From positions 10,121 to 74,120 of the forward strand of contig VZRG01000765.1 in the NCBI GenBank assembly GCA_013397435.1: DNA of 64,000 bases. The letters are read 5' to 3'. This DNA is from Erythrocercus mccallii. Its lineage: Eukaryota > Chordata > Aves > Passeriformes > Dicruridae. The notes under the pieces are model-generated. The model was not told where the DNA came from. It worked only from the letters and a program-made list of their open reading frames with translations, and ran no database searches. Below, piece after piece: positions 7,241 to 21,039 of this stretch. Each line of letters begins with the position of its first letter. Position 1 is the stretch's first letter. The position numbers and the translations under genes were made by a program.

Positions 7241-10200
7241 TTGGAGTGCCCTGCCCAGAGCAGAACAAGGCATAGCAGGAAGTTTCACACAAGAGTCTCA
7301 GGTTGGCTGAAGTTTCATCTCACATCACTCCTGGAACATATTTTCTCTGTTCAACATCTGTCCAGGCAGTGGTCAGTGCAACACTAAATACCCAGAAATG
7401 CCTCTAACCTGTTTACCCTCCTTTCTTTCTCAAACTTCAAGAGGTTGCAGATTCTTCCCAAAGCTTCCCAGGAGATGCTCTTTCTGCTCCCAGGTGTAGG
7501 TGTTGCTGAGAAGGATTGTTCAGCAGACACAGTTTGAACAGGATCCATCCAGGAGAGGTTATTTCCTGAATGGAAACGAAACTCCTTTATATAGGCTGGA
7601 TTAGGGAGTCAGTGGCCAAAGTGTTCCCTTCAGACCTTATTTTCTTTGGCCATTAAGCATACCCCACATGAGACATCTGGCACAGAATTTACAGGATACA
7701 GTTTGCTTTGGCACTGGCCAGATTTTGGATCTCACAGTGTTTAAAAAGGACTTTATGAATTGAAGATCTCACTCTCTTCTGTAATGCTTCAAATTAAGGC
7801 TTCCACATATGCCTTTAATAGAGATTCATTAAGACACTTACTGTATGTTAAATAAACATCACTCAGTGAAATGGAACTCCCTCACTGAGGATTAACAAAC
7901 ATACAGTTCAGTCAGGGTCCTGCAGCAGTTAAACCTCAAATACAACTTCAGTGTCACTATCAGTCTTTTAATTAAGATAATAGTTGCCCTGTTGATGCTA
8001 ATTAAAAGACCAATGCCTTCCCATTCCTGTGGCACTGGTCACCCTAAGGCACAGAGCATCAATTCCCTGCCCATCTCCAGGTGAGTTCACAGGACAGTCA
8101 GAGTTGCTCCCTGTCCACTGCTCCAGATAAGCTCCCGGACAGGTGTTAGACAAGGGTGGTGTGGATTTCAGGAGATTGAAGGTGGGGTGTGCAAAACCCC
8201 CGCCATGTTCCTGGAGAATGCTGGGCAGGTTAGTTAATCCAAAGGTTTTCCCAGGTAAGCAGGGCACAGCAGCGAGTCCTGGCCACTTCCCAGCTACAGA
8301 GCCAACAAAGCAGGAAAGGATTGCTGCCCTAACCACAGCACCTCCTTCCACACGTCATGCCAAGAACACCTCACCAGGACCCTGCTGGCAGGGCTGGGGA
8401 AGCCCAGTACTCTGCTGGGAGCCATTCCAGCCATGCAGGAGCCCGAAGGGAATGGAGGAGCCTGGAGCACTGCCTACACGACCTCACAAGCTGATCTGTT
8501 TCCCCAGGAGCTCCTCAGGCACGCAGACTCCCAGCTCCATTTGCAGCTGTCCGGCCCCGAGAGCCCTGGCCCTTGTGCAGCAGTCAGGAGCAGATTCCTC
8601 TGCCTGGCTGTCCAGGATGACCTTCCAGCAGGAGATGGAGCAGATGTTCCAGCCCAGGCTCCAAGGGGGCTCAGCAGCCCGAGCCAGAGCTGTGTTGTAA
8701 CGCTTGGCAGTCTGTGCACAGAGATTCCCCTGCCCCTCATTCCTGGGGCTTTGGCAATGATTATTACTATAAAAGTTGAACGGAGAGAAAGCAACAGTGG
8801 ATTCCTTGCACCCTCATAATTTTAATTGGATTTATCTTCCTTGAATGGTAGATATAATTGGCCTCATTTCAAAAGAGGCCTGGAGGAGCAGGTTATCCTT
8901 CCCCATGGGATAGTCACCTTCCCTGCAGCTCAGGGCTTCAGCCTATTAACATGGCTCCTCATTGTTAGTCTATCAAATAACCCATCAGCAAGCCCATCAC
9001 TGCACATTTAGGTATTGATCAATTGTTAAAGCATCTCTGAAATGTACTCTGTTAAAAGAAAAATGTTCTTATGTTTCTTTTGAGACTCGTCACCTTCCTC
9101 CTCCAAGAATTCCTACAGCATGACTTGCTGCATTCCCTGCCATCCCCTTGCTGCATTCCCTGCCATCCCCTTGCTGCATGGGACTCTTGCATGGCTTGCA
9201 TGAGCCCTTTTTCAGAGCTCAGTTTGCTCTCCAAAGCGATGCCAGCCAAAGGCAGCACAAAAACCCTTTAAAGAGGCTCTTTGTTAACCTGCTCCCCTCT
9301 CATTCAAGCTTCCTCTTCTGGCAAAGAAGGAGAAAAGGCACTAAAAGGTGGGGAAAAGATCCAATTCAAAAGGTTTGTGGAGACTGACCTCTGTGGTTCA
9401 GGTCACTTTGGAACTTGTCACACCAGTTCGATATTAAAAAACAAGACTGAGAGCAAAGACAGAGCTGGGCTGACCCCTGGGAGATTTTCTGTGGGAGGCA
9501 CTGTCTGTACTGAGCCCCTGAGCCTGTGGATGAGCTGGGGAAGAGAGAACCCACCCAGACACACACACACCACTGCAAACTCAGGGCTGCACCCCTAAAT
9601 AAGCCCATAGATGCCTTCATTTCAGTAATTTCCTTCCTGTTCTGAAGGATCAGTAAGGAGACGGGAGCACCAAAGGCTCCCAAGATACCCAAGCACACAA
9701 ATGTCAGCCCAGCACATTTGAAATTCAAGGTGCTTGGATGAGAGTGTGCTCTCAACAGGAGGGAAATGCTGAATCCTGCTCCAAGCCCAAGGCTCCAGAG
9801 CAGACATCTGGCAAGATCAGGCAAGGGAGGCAGGTAACCATGACAACCACTCATTTCTTAGTATCAGCCAACAAAAATGACTCCTGAAGCCACAGGCCCC
9901 ATGACCACCAGCTCTGTTCCACCTGGCTGGGGAGGACAGAACAGCACTGGGAATGTCCCACAGGCTCCCCCTCATTCAGAGACCCCCAATATCACTCCTC
10001 TGCTCAGCACAGGGGAAACCTGCCCAATTCCTGACTCCTAGGTCCCAATCTTCCATCTTTCACCACTGACAGAGAGGCCAGGCAGGCACCTCCATGCACT
10101 TTGTTTCCAAAAACCTGAGAAAAACAAATGGAAAAGCCATATGAAGATTAACATGGGTGCTAAGGAACAGCCAAAGCTCAGGGAAATCCACCATTTCATG

Positions 10201-10444
10201 GCAGAGCTTCATCTTTCTAGAACAGCAGGAGCAATTCTAAAATGTGCAACTGAACTATCATTGTTATTCACTGTACACATCAGGTGGGAAGCTTTCATCT
10301 CCACTGGGCACCCACATCACTGATTTTATGAGCTGTGCACACACATAAAGTTAGGAATAAAATTTAAATGGTTCAGACCTTGGCATTAACCCGTTAATGC
10401 TGCAGGCAAAAGGCACCGAACTGAGCCTCACCCTCCCAGCACCT
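7241..10444. other. Intergenic stretch with no recognised gene
   Basis: I see no recognisable coding exon on either strand. Open frames of 60-185 codons occur (the longest, 8143-8700, is 185 codons) but match no family I know and lack splice or start context. The only structure noted is the 23-bp tandem repeat listed separately. Confidence 0.5.
9125..9179 (+). repeat. 23-bp tandem repeat, about 2.3 copies
   Basis: The unit starting ttgctgcattccctgccatc begins at 9125, 9148 and 9171, with the third copy incomplete. The first two copies look identical, suggesting a recent local duplication. Confidence 0.85.
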
Positions 10445-10447
10445 GAA

Positions 10448-10488
10448 ACAGAATCACAGAATCACATTCTGGGTTGGAAGGGACCCAC
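10448..10488 (-). repeat. CR1-like 3' terminus fragment
   Basis: The string cagaatcacagaatcacatt followed by ctgggttggaagggacc is the reverse complement of the CR1 (or CR1-mobilised) 3' end. Homology fades after about 10488, so only the terminal about 40 bp is claimed. Confidence 0.55.
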
Positions 10489-11500
10489 ACACGAGTTCTC
10501 ACTCCCACCTTTCACTGCCTTCCTGCTGCATCTTCCCAGCACTTCGAGCACCTTCTGGTCGTGTTGTCCTCCTCCCAAAGTGCTCATCCAGACACGAAAC
10601 AGAGCTGGTCCCAGAAAACCTTCAGTTCTTCAAGACAGACATTTGTGGTTGTTTTCTGCCCCTGCTATAGGTGAGAAAAAGGCTTCCAGATCCCTGGCCC
10701 CTCAAGGATGGGATCTGGCAGCCAGTTGTGCTGAAAATGGAAACTGAAGACTGGGGTGAGACCCTGCATTACTTTTGCAACTTTCTTAGAGCTTGGTATC
10801 AATGTTGTTTTTTTTTTCCTGGATGACCTTTGCTGTCTCAATGAGTTTTTTTTTTAAAAAAAGCTGAACCACCTTGCCTGCTCTCCCAGCAGCATTCCCA
10901 ATCTCTCCACTCCCCAGAGAGCCATCAGACAGAAATGTAATCACTGCAGTTTTACCCCCCACCCAATTCACACTGCATTTGTGCTCAAGCATTATGTTGT
11001 ACCTCTAACATCCCACCTTGCTTTTCCAGCGTGCTGGATCCTCACAGCTGCCCAGATTAGTCTCCCGAATGTGAGAAGGAGGATTTTCAGTCAGGCTCTC
11101 CAACATGCATCCCTTGCAAACCCACATTTTCCAGTATAAGGTCTTTGCCTTTTTCATCACCTTGCCCAGTATAAGATCTTTGCCTTTTCCTTCAACCTTT
11201 TGCCTTCCCAGGGAGGGCTGGAGAAGCTCCTGGAGCAGAAGGCAGAGTTAGCCAGCTCTCCTCCCCCAGGAGCAGGATTAAAGCTCAGCCACGTTCTTGT
11301 GTTTAGCTCAACTGGAAGATTTGGGTTCAGCTGGTCCTAACCCAAGCCTGACCTTAAGCAAACCCACCCCAATCAACATCCACCCAACAGAGCTGCTCCA
11401 TGCCAATAAAACCACCCCATGGAGCTGTTCCCAAGCAGGTAGCCAAACCGGGAGTCACAAAACCAGCCCGTGAACTTGGATTTTCCTAGCTAAGGATTTT

Positions 11501-11534
<34 letters not shown>

Positions 11535-11563
11535 GTTTTTGGTTTGGTTTTTTTTTTTTTTTT
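11501..11563 (+). repeat. (TTG)11 microsatellite followed by a 16-T run
   Basis: Eleven TTG units lie at 11501-11533. After a short gtttttggtttgg spacer there is an uninterrupted T run at about 11548-11563. Confidence 0.95.
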
Positions 11564-12573
11564 CTGGCCAAGGCTTGGTTATCTTTGTGCACCTGCTTTT
11601 CTGGCTTCAGCTCAGTGCAAGGCACTGTGAGCACTCCACCCAGCCTGAAGAGCAGCTCTGTGCTGTAAAGGGAGCCAGGAGTGTTTCAGATGTCAGCATC
11701 TCCAGCTGCTGTGTCGATTTTGAGAGAACCAATGTGCCCAGTGAAGCAGAGAGGTTGACATAACTCTGTCACTGCTCAGTGCCACACAAAGCACTGAGGT
11801 TCAAGGAGCGAGCACACAGAAACCCTGTTTGAAAATGTACTGAATTAAACACACAAAAGAAGAAGAATGGAAACAAAACGCACAGAATTTCAAAGCTGAC
11901 ATCGAGTGAGCCTTGCAGAATGAGCTTTTAATGAAACAATATTAGAGGCCCCTTTTGCAGGAAAAAGGAAAAAAGAGAAGGGCTTAAAGCTGTTATTTTC
12001 TTTAATAGATTTTGTAAAGTGGTTCTTGTCAGGAGATGGAAGTTGCTGAGGGAAGAGTTTTGGTTTGGGGAGCACAGGTACCACCCTGCCTTTGGCAAGA
12101 GCAGCTAGAAGGAGAGGAAAAGGAGGCTTCTGGCCTGGGACATGATCTGCATGATCCAGTTCAAGCCCTTCCTTTCACACTCAGTATGGAACACTCCGAA
12201 GCAGTGACTAGGGAGGGCTCAGGAGAAGCAAAGGTTTGCTTCAACCACAGCACAGGAGTCTCGTGGGGGCCTCTGTCTGCAGAGGGATGCACGTGTGGAT
12301 TGGGAAATGAGGAGGGAGAAGATATGGCAGTGACAGGAAAGGGGAAAGGCAAACCTGGTCTACAGCTGTACTGTATTTTGAGCCAAAAATTCAAAGTACA
12401 GTACAATACTTGGTTGCAAGGTTCTCTTCCTTGACTTTCAAAATGCTTCTTACCCAGGTGCTCTGCAGCAGGGAGAGAGGTGCTCTGAAAACACAGGGTC
12501 TTAATATTGCCAGAGAGCTTTTCAGTTGTTAAAAAATGCAGAAAATAAAATTTTCATGGATTCTCCACCACCC

Positions 12574-12682
12574 AAAAAAGAAAAAAAAAGAAAAGAAAAG
12601 AAAAAGTAAAAAATGAAAAAAGAAAACCAAACCAACAAACAAATGAACAAAAAACCAAAGGAGAAAAAAATCAGGAAAAAAA
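12574..12682 (+). repeat. A-rich low-complexity tract (AAAAG-type)
   Basis: About 110 bp is almost entirely purine, mostly A. It includes AAAAG units at about 12590-12606, then an interrupted A-rich stretch with caaac and ccaaa words. Confidence 0.85.
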
Positions 12683-13550
12683 CCTGCTGCTGGACTAAAT
12701 AATGAAATGAATTCCCCTAATTACCACAAGATGCTCCCCAAGTCTGACAGTATCTCTTGGAGCAGATGTGTTCAAATAATATTTCCTCATCCTCCAGCCT
12801 GCATGGGCAGATTCCAGCACCAGGCACTAATGTTAAAAAGTGCCTAATGAGCATCGACATTTAAGAGCCTGCCTTGGCTTTTGGTGTCTGCATTTTTCCC
12901 ATCTTCCAGGCCAAGTTACAAAAGGTTTGCTGGTATTATTCACATCAGAAAGTGCTTGATTTAAATAAAACCCAAACCACTAAAATCTGGATTCATGAGA
13001 GCAGTTGCTAGAAAGGAAGGACTGGAGCCCTTGAAGGTTTTTGTAGACAGAGTGAGTGCAAAGGGGCAGGTCTGAGCTTTTTCCAGCAGTGACAGCAAAC
13101 GCTGCCTCCCTTGCTCAGAAGGCCCTGCAGATGTTATTTAGGATGAAGGATTATACACACTCACACACAGATCCCAAGCAGGTTTTTCTCATGGGTTTCC
13201 CTTGTGATGTGCTGGTCTCAGCCTGGAGGTTCTTGGAGTGATGTCTTCACTAAACAACAGGCAAGCTGGCAGCTGCAAAAATGCAGAAGATAAAATTATG
13301 CCAATTTTTTCTCCACAGTCCTTCCCTTGCTGCTTGGGAATGGACTGTCCAAAGAGCTCAGAGATTTTGAAGCAGACCCAAGAACAAATGTTCTGAATTC
13401 TGCCATCTGTTGCCTCCCCTCTATCGCTGGTGTTCCATAGCTGCTCTACAAAGTAGAGAGCATTGTGACAGTTTGTAAAGAACGTCTTCACAGAGTTCCT
13501 TTTCCATTTCCCTCTCTCCTTTCCCTGTTCCCACCTTCAGACCGACCAAC

Positions 13551-13846
13551 CTCTCCTCTCCTCTCCTCTCCTCTCCTCTCCTCNNNNNNNNNNNNNNNNN
13601 NNNNNNNNNNNNNNNNNNNNNNNNNNNNNNNNNNNNNNNNNNNNNNNNNNNNNNNNNNNNNNNNNNNNNNNNNNNNNNNNNNNNNNNNNNNNNNNNNNNN
13701 NNNNNNNNNNNNNNNNNNNNNNNNNNNNNNNNNNNNNNNNNNNNNNNNNNNNNNNNNNNNNNNNNNNNNNNNNNNNNNNNNNNNNNNNNNNNNNCCTCTC
13801 CTCTCCTCTCCTCTCCTCTCCTCTCCTCTCCTCTCCTCTCCTCTCC
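13551..13846 (+). repeat. (CTCTC)n pentanucleotide array interrupted by an assembly gap
   Basis: Perfect pentamer repeats run 13551-13583 and 13795-13846, with 211 N between (13584-13794). The true array length is therefore unknown. One strand is all pyrimidine, so the tract could form triplex DNA, and such tracts commonly break assemblies. Open frames spanning it are artefacts. Confidence 0.95.
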
Positions 13847-14763
13847 CCATTTTCACTCAGAGAGCAGCTGCTTTAATTAGCAATGATTGCTCTGAACAGA
13901 ACAAAGCAGCCTGGCATGAGGGAACTCTGGGGAAATCCTCCTTGGGCTGTGGTGGCCACCTGAGCCCTTATCAGAGCAGTGCCCTGCGTGTCCCTCGCAG
14001 CAATCTGTGAGGACAGAGATGGGAGAGCTGCTTGGAAGAGCTGGAAATCCAGAAATGTTATTTGAAACTGTGCCAGTTAATCCTTCCAGGGGTGAGGGAT
14101 GGTTCCTGACAGCAGGTACCTTCTCTGAGCCTGGGCTCAGAATCCAGGCTCTTCTCCTCCTCAGGGCCCCTCTCTGTACCCCCCTCTCTATCCTCATTTC
14201 TGAACGAGCTCCAGGGTTGATTTCCTGCATGTTTCAATAGGACCAGCTTGACACAGCCTGCCTTAGGATGAAATCACCAACTTGGCTTGCCTTCTGTCTG
14301 AAAAACAAATCCTTCTGCAGGGCTTTCATCTAGAAAAAAGGAGAAGGATTCTGAAATGCAGTCAGGCCTCTGCCAAGTTCCTGTGAACTGCTGCCTGAGT
14401 CAAGCTTGTGTTTTCTGTGTATTCAGCTTATCTTTAATAAAGGTAACCTACCTGAGGTTTTACCCTAAAAATCATCAATGGATCTCTTCCTGTTCACTCC
14501 CTTAGTGCCTCAAAATAAGGAAGTAGAAACAGAGGGAAGTGAGGGCTGGGTGCTTGCAGGAACTCACTGTTTCCACAGAGGAATGGGAAATCTCACCCTG
14601 TGTGGGAGCAAGGACCAGGGCAAGCAGAGAAAGGGAAACTAAGACACCAAGCTCAGACTGAGAGTGCCTTCTCCATGTCCCAATCTTCCCAGGTATTTCA
14701 GTTGTTACAGGAATATCACCTTCTGGATACCTGGGCTTTGGCTTTCCTCTCACTCTGCAGAAA

Positions 14764-14787
14764 ATGATGATGATGATGATGATGATG
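14764..14787 (+). repeat. (ATG)8 microsatellite
   Basis: Eight uninterrupted ATG units. They create an artificial poly-Met, poly-Asp or poly-Ile open frame depending on the reading frame. Confidence 0.95.
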
Positions 14788-17700
14788 GTGATAACTTTAG
14801 AGGAGCTGAGAGCTCTGCAGACATTTTTTTTGTGTGCAAGCAGCACCATGCAAGGGCAAAGGGGTCTGACATGCTGCCCACTGTGGCCCCTGCACTGCTT
14901 TTGGGACAGAGTTGCTTCTATGACACTCCTCAAATCTGCCAAGCAATTGATGGGCTGTTCCAGCTACAGATGGTTGGCCCTATTTGCATCCTAGAAGAGT
15001 AAGATGCCAAAATGATAAGGTACCAGCTGAGTTAATTTGCCCCCAAACCTTGAAATCATGCCAAGGCCCATCTCTGCCGTTGTCCAGCCCCTCTAATTTC
15101 CTCTTCCAGAACAGAAAATGTGCTCAGATGAAGGAGGGGAGATGAGCAGTACAGCAAAGTGCTGGAGAGATGCCTTGAGAGTTTGGGCTCAGTGATGAGT
15201 GTGCTACAGGGGGTTCCTGTACTCCAGCCCAGTCCTCAGCTCAGGCGATGCTGAGCCACCAACCAAGGCCCTACAGCCCTGCCCTTCCTGTGGGCAGGTG
15301 TTTGCTGGGCACAGGCAAGGCTGGGTTATGTATTTACTCTGCACTGACTCCTGCTAACCCTCCTCCTTGCAGGAGAGCTGGGATCTGAAAGCCACCATCT
15401 GGTTATCATTGGTACCGGAGCAGCATGTGGCCAGGACACGTGTAACTCACATTTTCCTCTGGACCACACTCAGCCTGCACTCACTTATTGTGGGGGAGGG
15501 ACTGGAAAAACCATTGACTCACTGGCAGGAACAAAACATTCAAAATCCTGAAAATGATTCTTTTTAACAAAGCTTTTCTGCTGGTGCAGAGGAAAGGGAA
15601 CAAGTGCTCACTAGGAAAGTTTGGGGGCTGCACGGAGTTTTCCTTCCATGAGAAGTGGGAGGGATACACTTGTACTTTCTTAATCAGTGTCAGTTTTCTA
15701 CTCTGGCCTTGCTCTAGTCTGTATCTGGTTGAGCCCATACAGAAAACCTGAGAGCCACACTACCATGTTCCTCAAATCCTGTCTGGTTTAGAAATGTCTC
15801 CATCAGAAATGGAACCCAGGTGGGGACCCTGTAGCTCAAACTCATCTGTCAGCTTGGGCACAGTGACTCAGACCAAAAGGCACTCTGCAAATGGCTAAAG
15901 TGCAGTGAGCTGGGAGAGGAGGGGATCAAAGGTTTCACCTGGGATTCAGGTACAACACAGCTCTGCTAAACACCCCCTGGCATCTTTGCACGTGCTGTTG
16001 TGCAGCTTCATGCCTCAGGTTTCCTACATTAAAGCCTGCAGTGCATCAGTCATTCTAAAAGCTGATCTACAGGGAAAGAAGAAAATAAATCTGTAGAAAA
16101 ACCAAAGACATAAATGCCTGGGGGCAAAAAGGCCTCAAATGTGGGCAGCCTCCCCTGTGCCCTGTGCCTCAGCTGGATTCAACAGCTGCACTTGTGTTGG
16201 GTTCAGTGAGGCTGAAGTGCCTTCAGCTCCTGACAAAGCTCCTGCAGATCTGAGGAGGCTCTGCTGGGCCCAGGATCTGAGCCAAGCTTAAGCCTGGATT
16301 CTGTTGCATCCAGCTCCATTTGCCACTGTGGATTCTGCCAAGCTCTCCTGAGCACGGGAATGATGTCCAGTTCTACTTCTCAGCCCTGCTCTCTTGCCTC
16401 TGCACTCTTGCTCCCTCCCTGCTGCCGAGAACACATGAATAATGGAGATTAGCCAGAGCTCAAAGGCCTTTCAAGTATTTTCCACAGAGCACGAAACCTC
16501 TGTCTCTGTTCCTTGCTGGCGTCACACAAAGACATTTCTCCCCCCACCCCACACACTCTCCCAGGCATCTGAGAACAGTGAGTGGCTCACAGAACTGAAG
16601 AGGGTTCCTGAAATCTAACGAACAATGAGATGACTGAACATCTGCAAGGAACAGATGCTTCTCATATCCCTGGATGGCGCAATTGAGAGTGCACTTGATG
16701 CCACCCAGGGCTGCCTGCCCCTGGAGAAGGGGGATCTGGGCTCCTTGGCAGGGCAGAGCTGTGAGTCAGAGAGCTGCTGCTGCCCCGTGCTGTCGCTGTG
16801 CAGCTGGTGCCTCGCTGCAAGGAACAGACTGAACAGCCCCAAACACCTGATGCTCTCCAAACACACAGTAAACAGGGAGGCATTCATGGCATGTGTGGGT
16901 AGGGAAGGCCAGGAATTACTGGAAGTGAGGCACGGGTGAATATTGTGCACACTGAGCTGAGCCCAGCTACCCCAGGGCTCTTCTCAGAAAACACAGCAGG
17001 GTGTGCAGCAGAACTGACCTGCTGCTTCAGCCTGGGGAGCTTCCAACCAGAAAGACTGACACCTTTTGCAGGTGAATGACCCCACAACATCAGCTGACAA
17101 GAACGAACAACCTCTTTTTGCAGCCACTACTGAAGCAGCAGCCTCTTGTGTCCTGTAGCACGCCAAGAATGGCCAGGAACAGAATGGACAGAAGGACACC
17201 TGTCCTTCAGCCACAGTCTGGGAGTGTCTTGAGCAGGATCCTGTTTCTCTGCTCAGCACCCACGGGAGCAGGAGCAGGTGGCTTTGTTTCGGCAGTCTGA
17301 GGCTGCCAAGCCAAGGCGCTGTGGGAAGGACACTTTGCAGACAGATCCTGTGCTATTTTCACAGCTCAGCCTTTCATGGTCTGACTCTTGGAGATGGATG
17401 AGTGAGCTCATACCTGCCAGGTGAGAAAGGGAAGAGCTGTGCTGACAAGTCTCACCTACAGCACCCAGAAAGGGAGATGAGGATGTTGCAAGCTGCCACA
17501 GCTTTAGTCTGTGCTCAGCTAAGCTGAGCCCTCCAACTCCAAACCCATGAAAGTTTATAGCTGAAATCCACGAGGTATTAATCTGGTTCTGTCCCTTCCA
17601 ACACCATCACTGAGCTGCCAAGCAGCAGCATTGGGTGTTACGCAGAAATAATCCCGGCCTGAGCTTCTTATGGCATCATAAATTGCCTGTGTCGTCATTC

Positions 17701-19814
17701 AGCAGAAACCTGAGATGAAATTCTTTCATTTGCAGTTAATTATTTCCAAGCCTTTGCAGCCTTAGCAGAACTGGTGAGAGGTGCTGAACTGACAGCCCTG
17801 GAGAAACAGGCTTTCCATGTGTCCACAGGGCTGGGCAGAAGGGAGCCAGCAGCAAGAGCTTCAGCCTGCTCTGCCAACGACCTGCAAGGCTTGGACTGCT
17901 CCTCCTCCCTCCTGCTCCAGGCTGAGCAGCTCTGCTTGCATGGCCCTGGAAAACCACAGCCCCAGACTGATGGAGCTTCTTCCCAGGGCCAAACCCAACA
18001 TGACTTTTAGCCTGTGTGTCTGGCAGCCTGGGAGGGTGAGGCAGCCTCCTCCAGCCCCACTGCTGACGTTTATCATGGCCAGGTGCAAATCTTCTTGCAC
18101 TGGCCCAGCGCCATGAGACCAGCATGTTTTTCAGAGTTTTACCCTCCTACCAGACAGTGTTTTTCAATATTTTGCATTAAATCTTCTGCTGTATTTGATT
18201 AGCCTGCAGCAGCTGTTTTCCACTCTCACAACAAATCATAAATCTATAAGCTTATGTGTGAGAGACTGTCTGTTTCTGAGAATGCTGGTGTCTGAGCGCG
18301 TGGCTGCGCAGCTGTGTGTGAGCCTGCACCTGAACACAGGCTTGGGAGAGACAGCAAAGGCAGGAACCCTGGCAGAATCCAGTCTGGATCTCTGTCAGAG
18401 GCCATTTGGTCACAAAAAGTGTAATATAGCTTATATATGTGTGTGAATTCCATGCAAGAATTCCTACAAAGGAATTGGTGTGATTCCTCAAATGAGTGTT
18501 CCACATTGAAGGCATGAGAATAATGCTAATAAAGACTTGATTGCACCAGCGTGAGCTCAGGTATGTGCACCTTTCTACGAAGGGAGGTGAGTTTTAGCAC
18601 AAACAGGTACAACACATGAGCCTGGAGGTGTCAGAACACGGGTTAAAAAGGGTAACAAATCCCTGACACACCCATCCCAGTCCACAAAAACACAGGTCCA
18701 TGTGCAATCTGCTTTGTGATTGTGCGTTCTCAGCCAGGAGCTGCTTGTTGTGAAGCCAAGATCTCCTGTCCCGTGGCCAATTCAGATAAGGAGAGCAAAT
18801 GGCTGAAAGAGGAGGGAGGGAAGCTGCTACATATATTTAAAAAAAAGGTGTTATTCAAAGACTATAAAAGGCAAAAGTTTGGATGAAGGAGAAGACAGAG
18901 GGTTGCCAAGTCATCGCAATAAAAAAAAGAAGGGGAGAGGCTGTTGCCAGGTCTTGGCACGTGTGCTTTAACTTGTATAAATCAGTCACTCTAGACCTAT
19001 GGTAGTTCTTGCTGACAAGCTGTCAAGCTCCTTGGCTGGGAGAACAGGGCATGTGCTTTACATGCACTTACAGAATAGTAAACTGTTATTAAAAATGGGA
19101 AAAAAACCCAGGCTGATTTACTTGTGGTTTTGCCTGCTCAGCTGTATTATCACAGAACAAATCCACTCATGCGTGGAGCAGTCTGGATCCATGGAAAACT
19201 ACAGGCAAACCTCCCCGTGGAAGCACTTGACCCCTTAAGGGCAGGGCACAAACAAAACATCTCCAAGAACAGAGAGCAGAAGATGAAGGAAGAGGCCAAA
19301 GCCACAGCAATGCTGCGTGGATTTCAGACGGGCCAGAGCTCCTGGGGATGTGACACCTGTGAAGATCCCAGCCAGGCTGGGGAGGTGGGGAAAGCACCTG
19401 TGGGCAGGCTGAGATCAGCCTTGGGAGCGGGCCTGTGGCAAACCCAGACGGGTTCGCTGGGCTCAGAGCACAGAAACTGCCTGAAATCTGCTGGCAGCCA
19501 AGAGCCCTGAGCTGCCCGGGGCCAGCGCAGGAGGAGGAGGAGGCTGGAGCTTGTGCTGATGATGGGAGACAGGAGCTTTGTCTGAGCTGCTGGGAGCACT
19601 GGCAAGGATGGGCTGCAGCCAGCAGAAGACAGGAAGGATGGATGTTCTGCTTCGGGGAGGAAAGGAGAATTAAAAGCAGAAAATCCAGCAAAGGATTTAG
19701 AGGGATGTCATCTGAAGAGAATAAATAGATAATTGTCTGAGGAAAACCTGACCAGACTGGTTCTGTGTGTGTTGGCTCTGCAGCTCAGGACAGCCCCACG
19801 GAAGCGGCCCCCAC

Positions 19815-19834
19815 CCTGTCCCTGTCCCTGTCCC
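19815..19834 (+). repeat. (CTGTCC)n short hexamer repeat
   Basis: About 3.3 copies of a CTGTCC/CCTGTC unit in a C-rich context. Confidence 0.85.
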
Positions 19835-19887
19835 GGGGCTGCAGCAGGACCCTGCACACGTCAGTGGGACACTGTGCCCACCAAACA

Positions 19888-19915
19888 CCCATCCCAACCC
19901 ATCCCAACCCATCCA
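19888..19915 (+). repeat. 10-bp tandem repeat ATCCCAACCC, about 2.6 copies
   Basis: The unit repeats from 19888 to 19915 with the last copy diverging. It is a C-rich minisatellite. Confidence 0.85.
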
Positions 19916-21039
19916 GATCCCATCAGCCTTCCCCAGACAGGCTCTGCTACCCCCAGAACACACTGACTCATCTTGGACAGCACTGCAGCATTCCTGGGCT
20001 CAGTGCACTCACCACATTTTTTTATTATTTGAAACATCCTTGTCAGGACATTCAAACCTGTAAGAATTAAAAGTGAAACCCAACACAGATATGAAATTTT
20101 ATGGCGTTATGGTGGTTATTTGTAGCAATACTTCCAAAACTAGCTTTGGCTGGAGCACAGAGAGCTGGATTGTGCTGATCCAGGACCCACAAGACACACA
20201 GAACACTGGTATTGGAAGAGATGGAGTTTTGCTGTGTCTTCTACTGTATTCCTCTGTTTGTAACCCCACAGCTCTGCTATAACGTGTTCTGAGCAGTCCC
20301 AAGGGCTGGTTCCTCCTCAACAGCACATTTTTGCCACTCTGAGTTTTACTGCTTATCTGTTGTAGTTATATTTGGAGGAAAATGTTTGTAAGACAAAAAC
20401 TATTAAAAAAAATAACTGTCTGCAAACAAAACCAAACACAACAACTGCAAGAGCCTAAGTCTCAAATCAAGATCTTCTTTGAGCCTGCAAACAGACAAAA
20501 TTCCAATAATAATCCTACCCCTAATTCACAGGGAGTACAAGTTCATCAGGACACAGACCACGGATATGATGGCAAAAAAATGGAGAAAATGAGAGGTTTG
20601 TGTGTATTTGCAAAGCGAGGCTGTGGCCAAATCGAGCACTCAGGGTTTCCAAATCCCAGCTCCTGGCCCCAGCTGCCAGGACTTCAGCACAGATCCAGAG
20701 CATGGGCTGCTCTGCTGTGGCCTGTGCTGCTGAGGGCTCCGTGGCGAGGGTCAGGCTTGTGCCAGGCTCGTGTGGTGCAGCAGGGCACTGATCCAAGCCC
20801 TCCATTCCAGGTTAAGAACCTCTCTGATGACTTCAGCATCCAACTCTCCCGACAGCAGTGGCGGGGAAGCTCTGCTGCCAGGACATTAATGGATCTGGGG
20901 CAGCACCCAGCCCTGGGCCGGCAGCTGCAGCAACACCCAGCACCTTGAGGTGTTCCCAACAACACCCAGGAGCTGCAGGGCACGTGGGCACAGCCCAGCC
21001 CAGAGGGCTCTGCAGGGACACAGAGGTCAGCACCCAGCT

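Larger units (their letters stand above)
10489..13550. other. Intergenic stretch with simple repeats only
   Basis: No gene is recognised on either strand. The stretch contains T-rich runs near 10807-10855, a TTG microsatellite and an A-rich tract, listed separately. Confidence 0.5.
13847..21039. other. Intergenic stretch, no recognised gene
   Basis: I find no exon-like block with family similarity on either strand. The stretch contains an ATG triplet repeat and two short C-rich repeats near 19.8-19.9 kb, listed separately. In mammals ST14 would lie on this side of ZBTB44. Its serine-protease motifs (the GDSGGP box, the AAHC box) are not seen. Confidence 0.45.

Noticed and set aside
7584..7593. 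TATA-like string (tttatatagg)
   Set aside because: No downstream coding exon, initiator or transcript evidence. A short AT-rich match is expected by chance.
8143..8700. 185-codon open frame on +
   Set aside because: No recognisable domain, an overlapping open frame on the other strand, and no splice or polyadenylation context. Likely chance in GC-rich DNA.
13465..14010. Open frames running through the first N gap
   Set aside because: Unknown bases prevent stop calls, and the flanks are pentanucleotide repeat.
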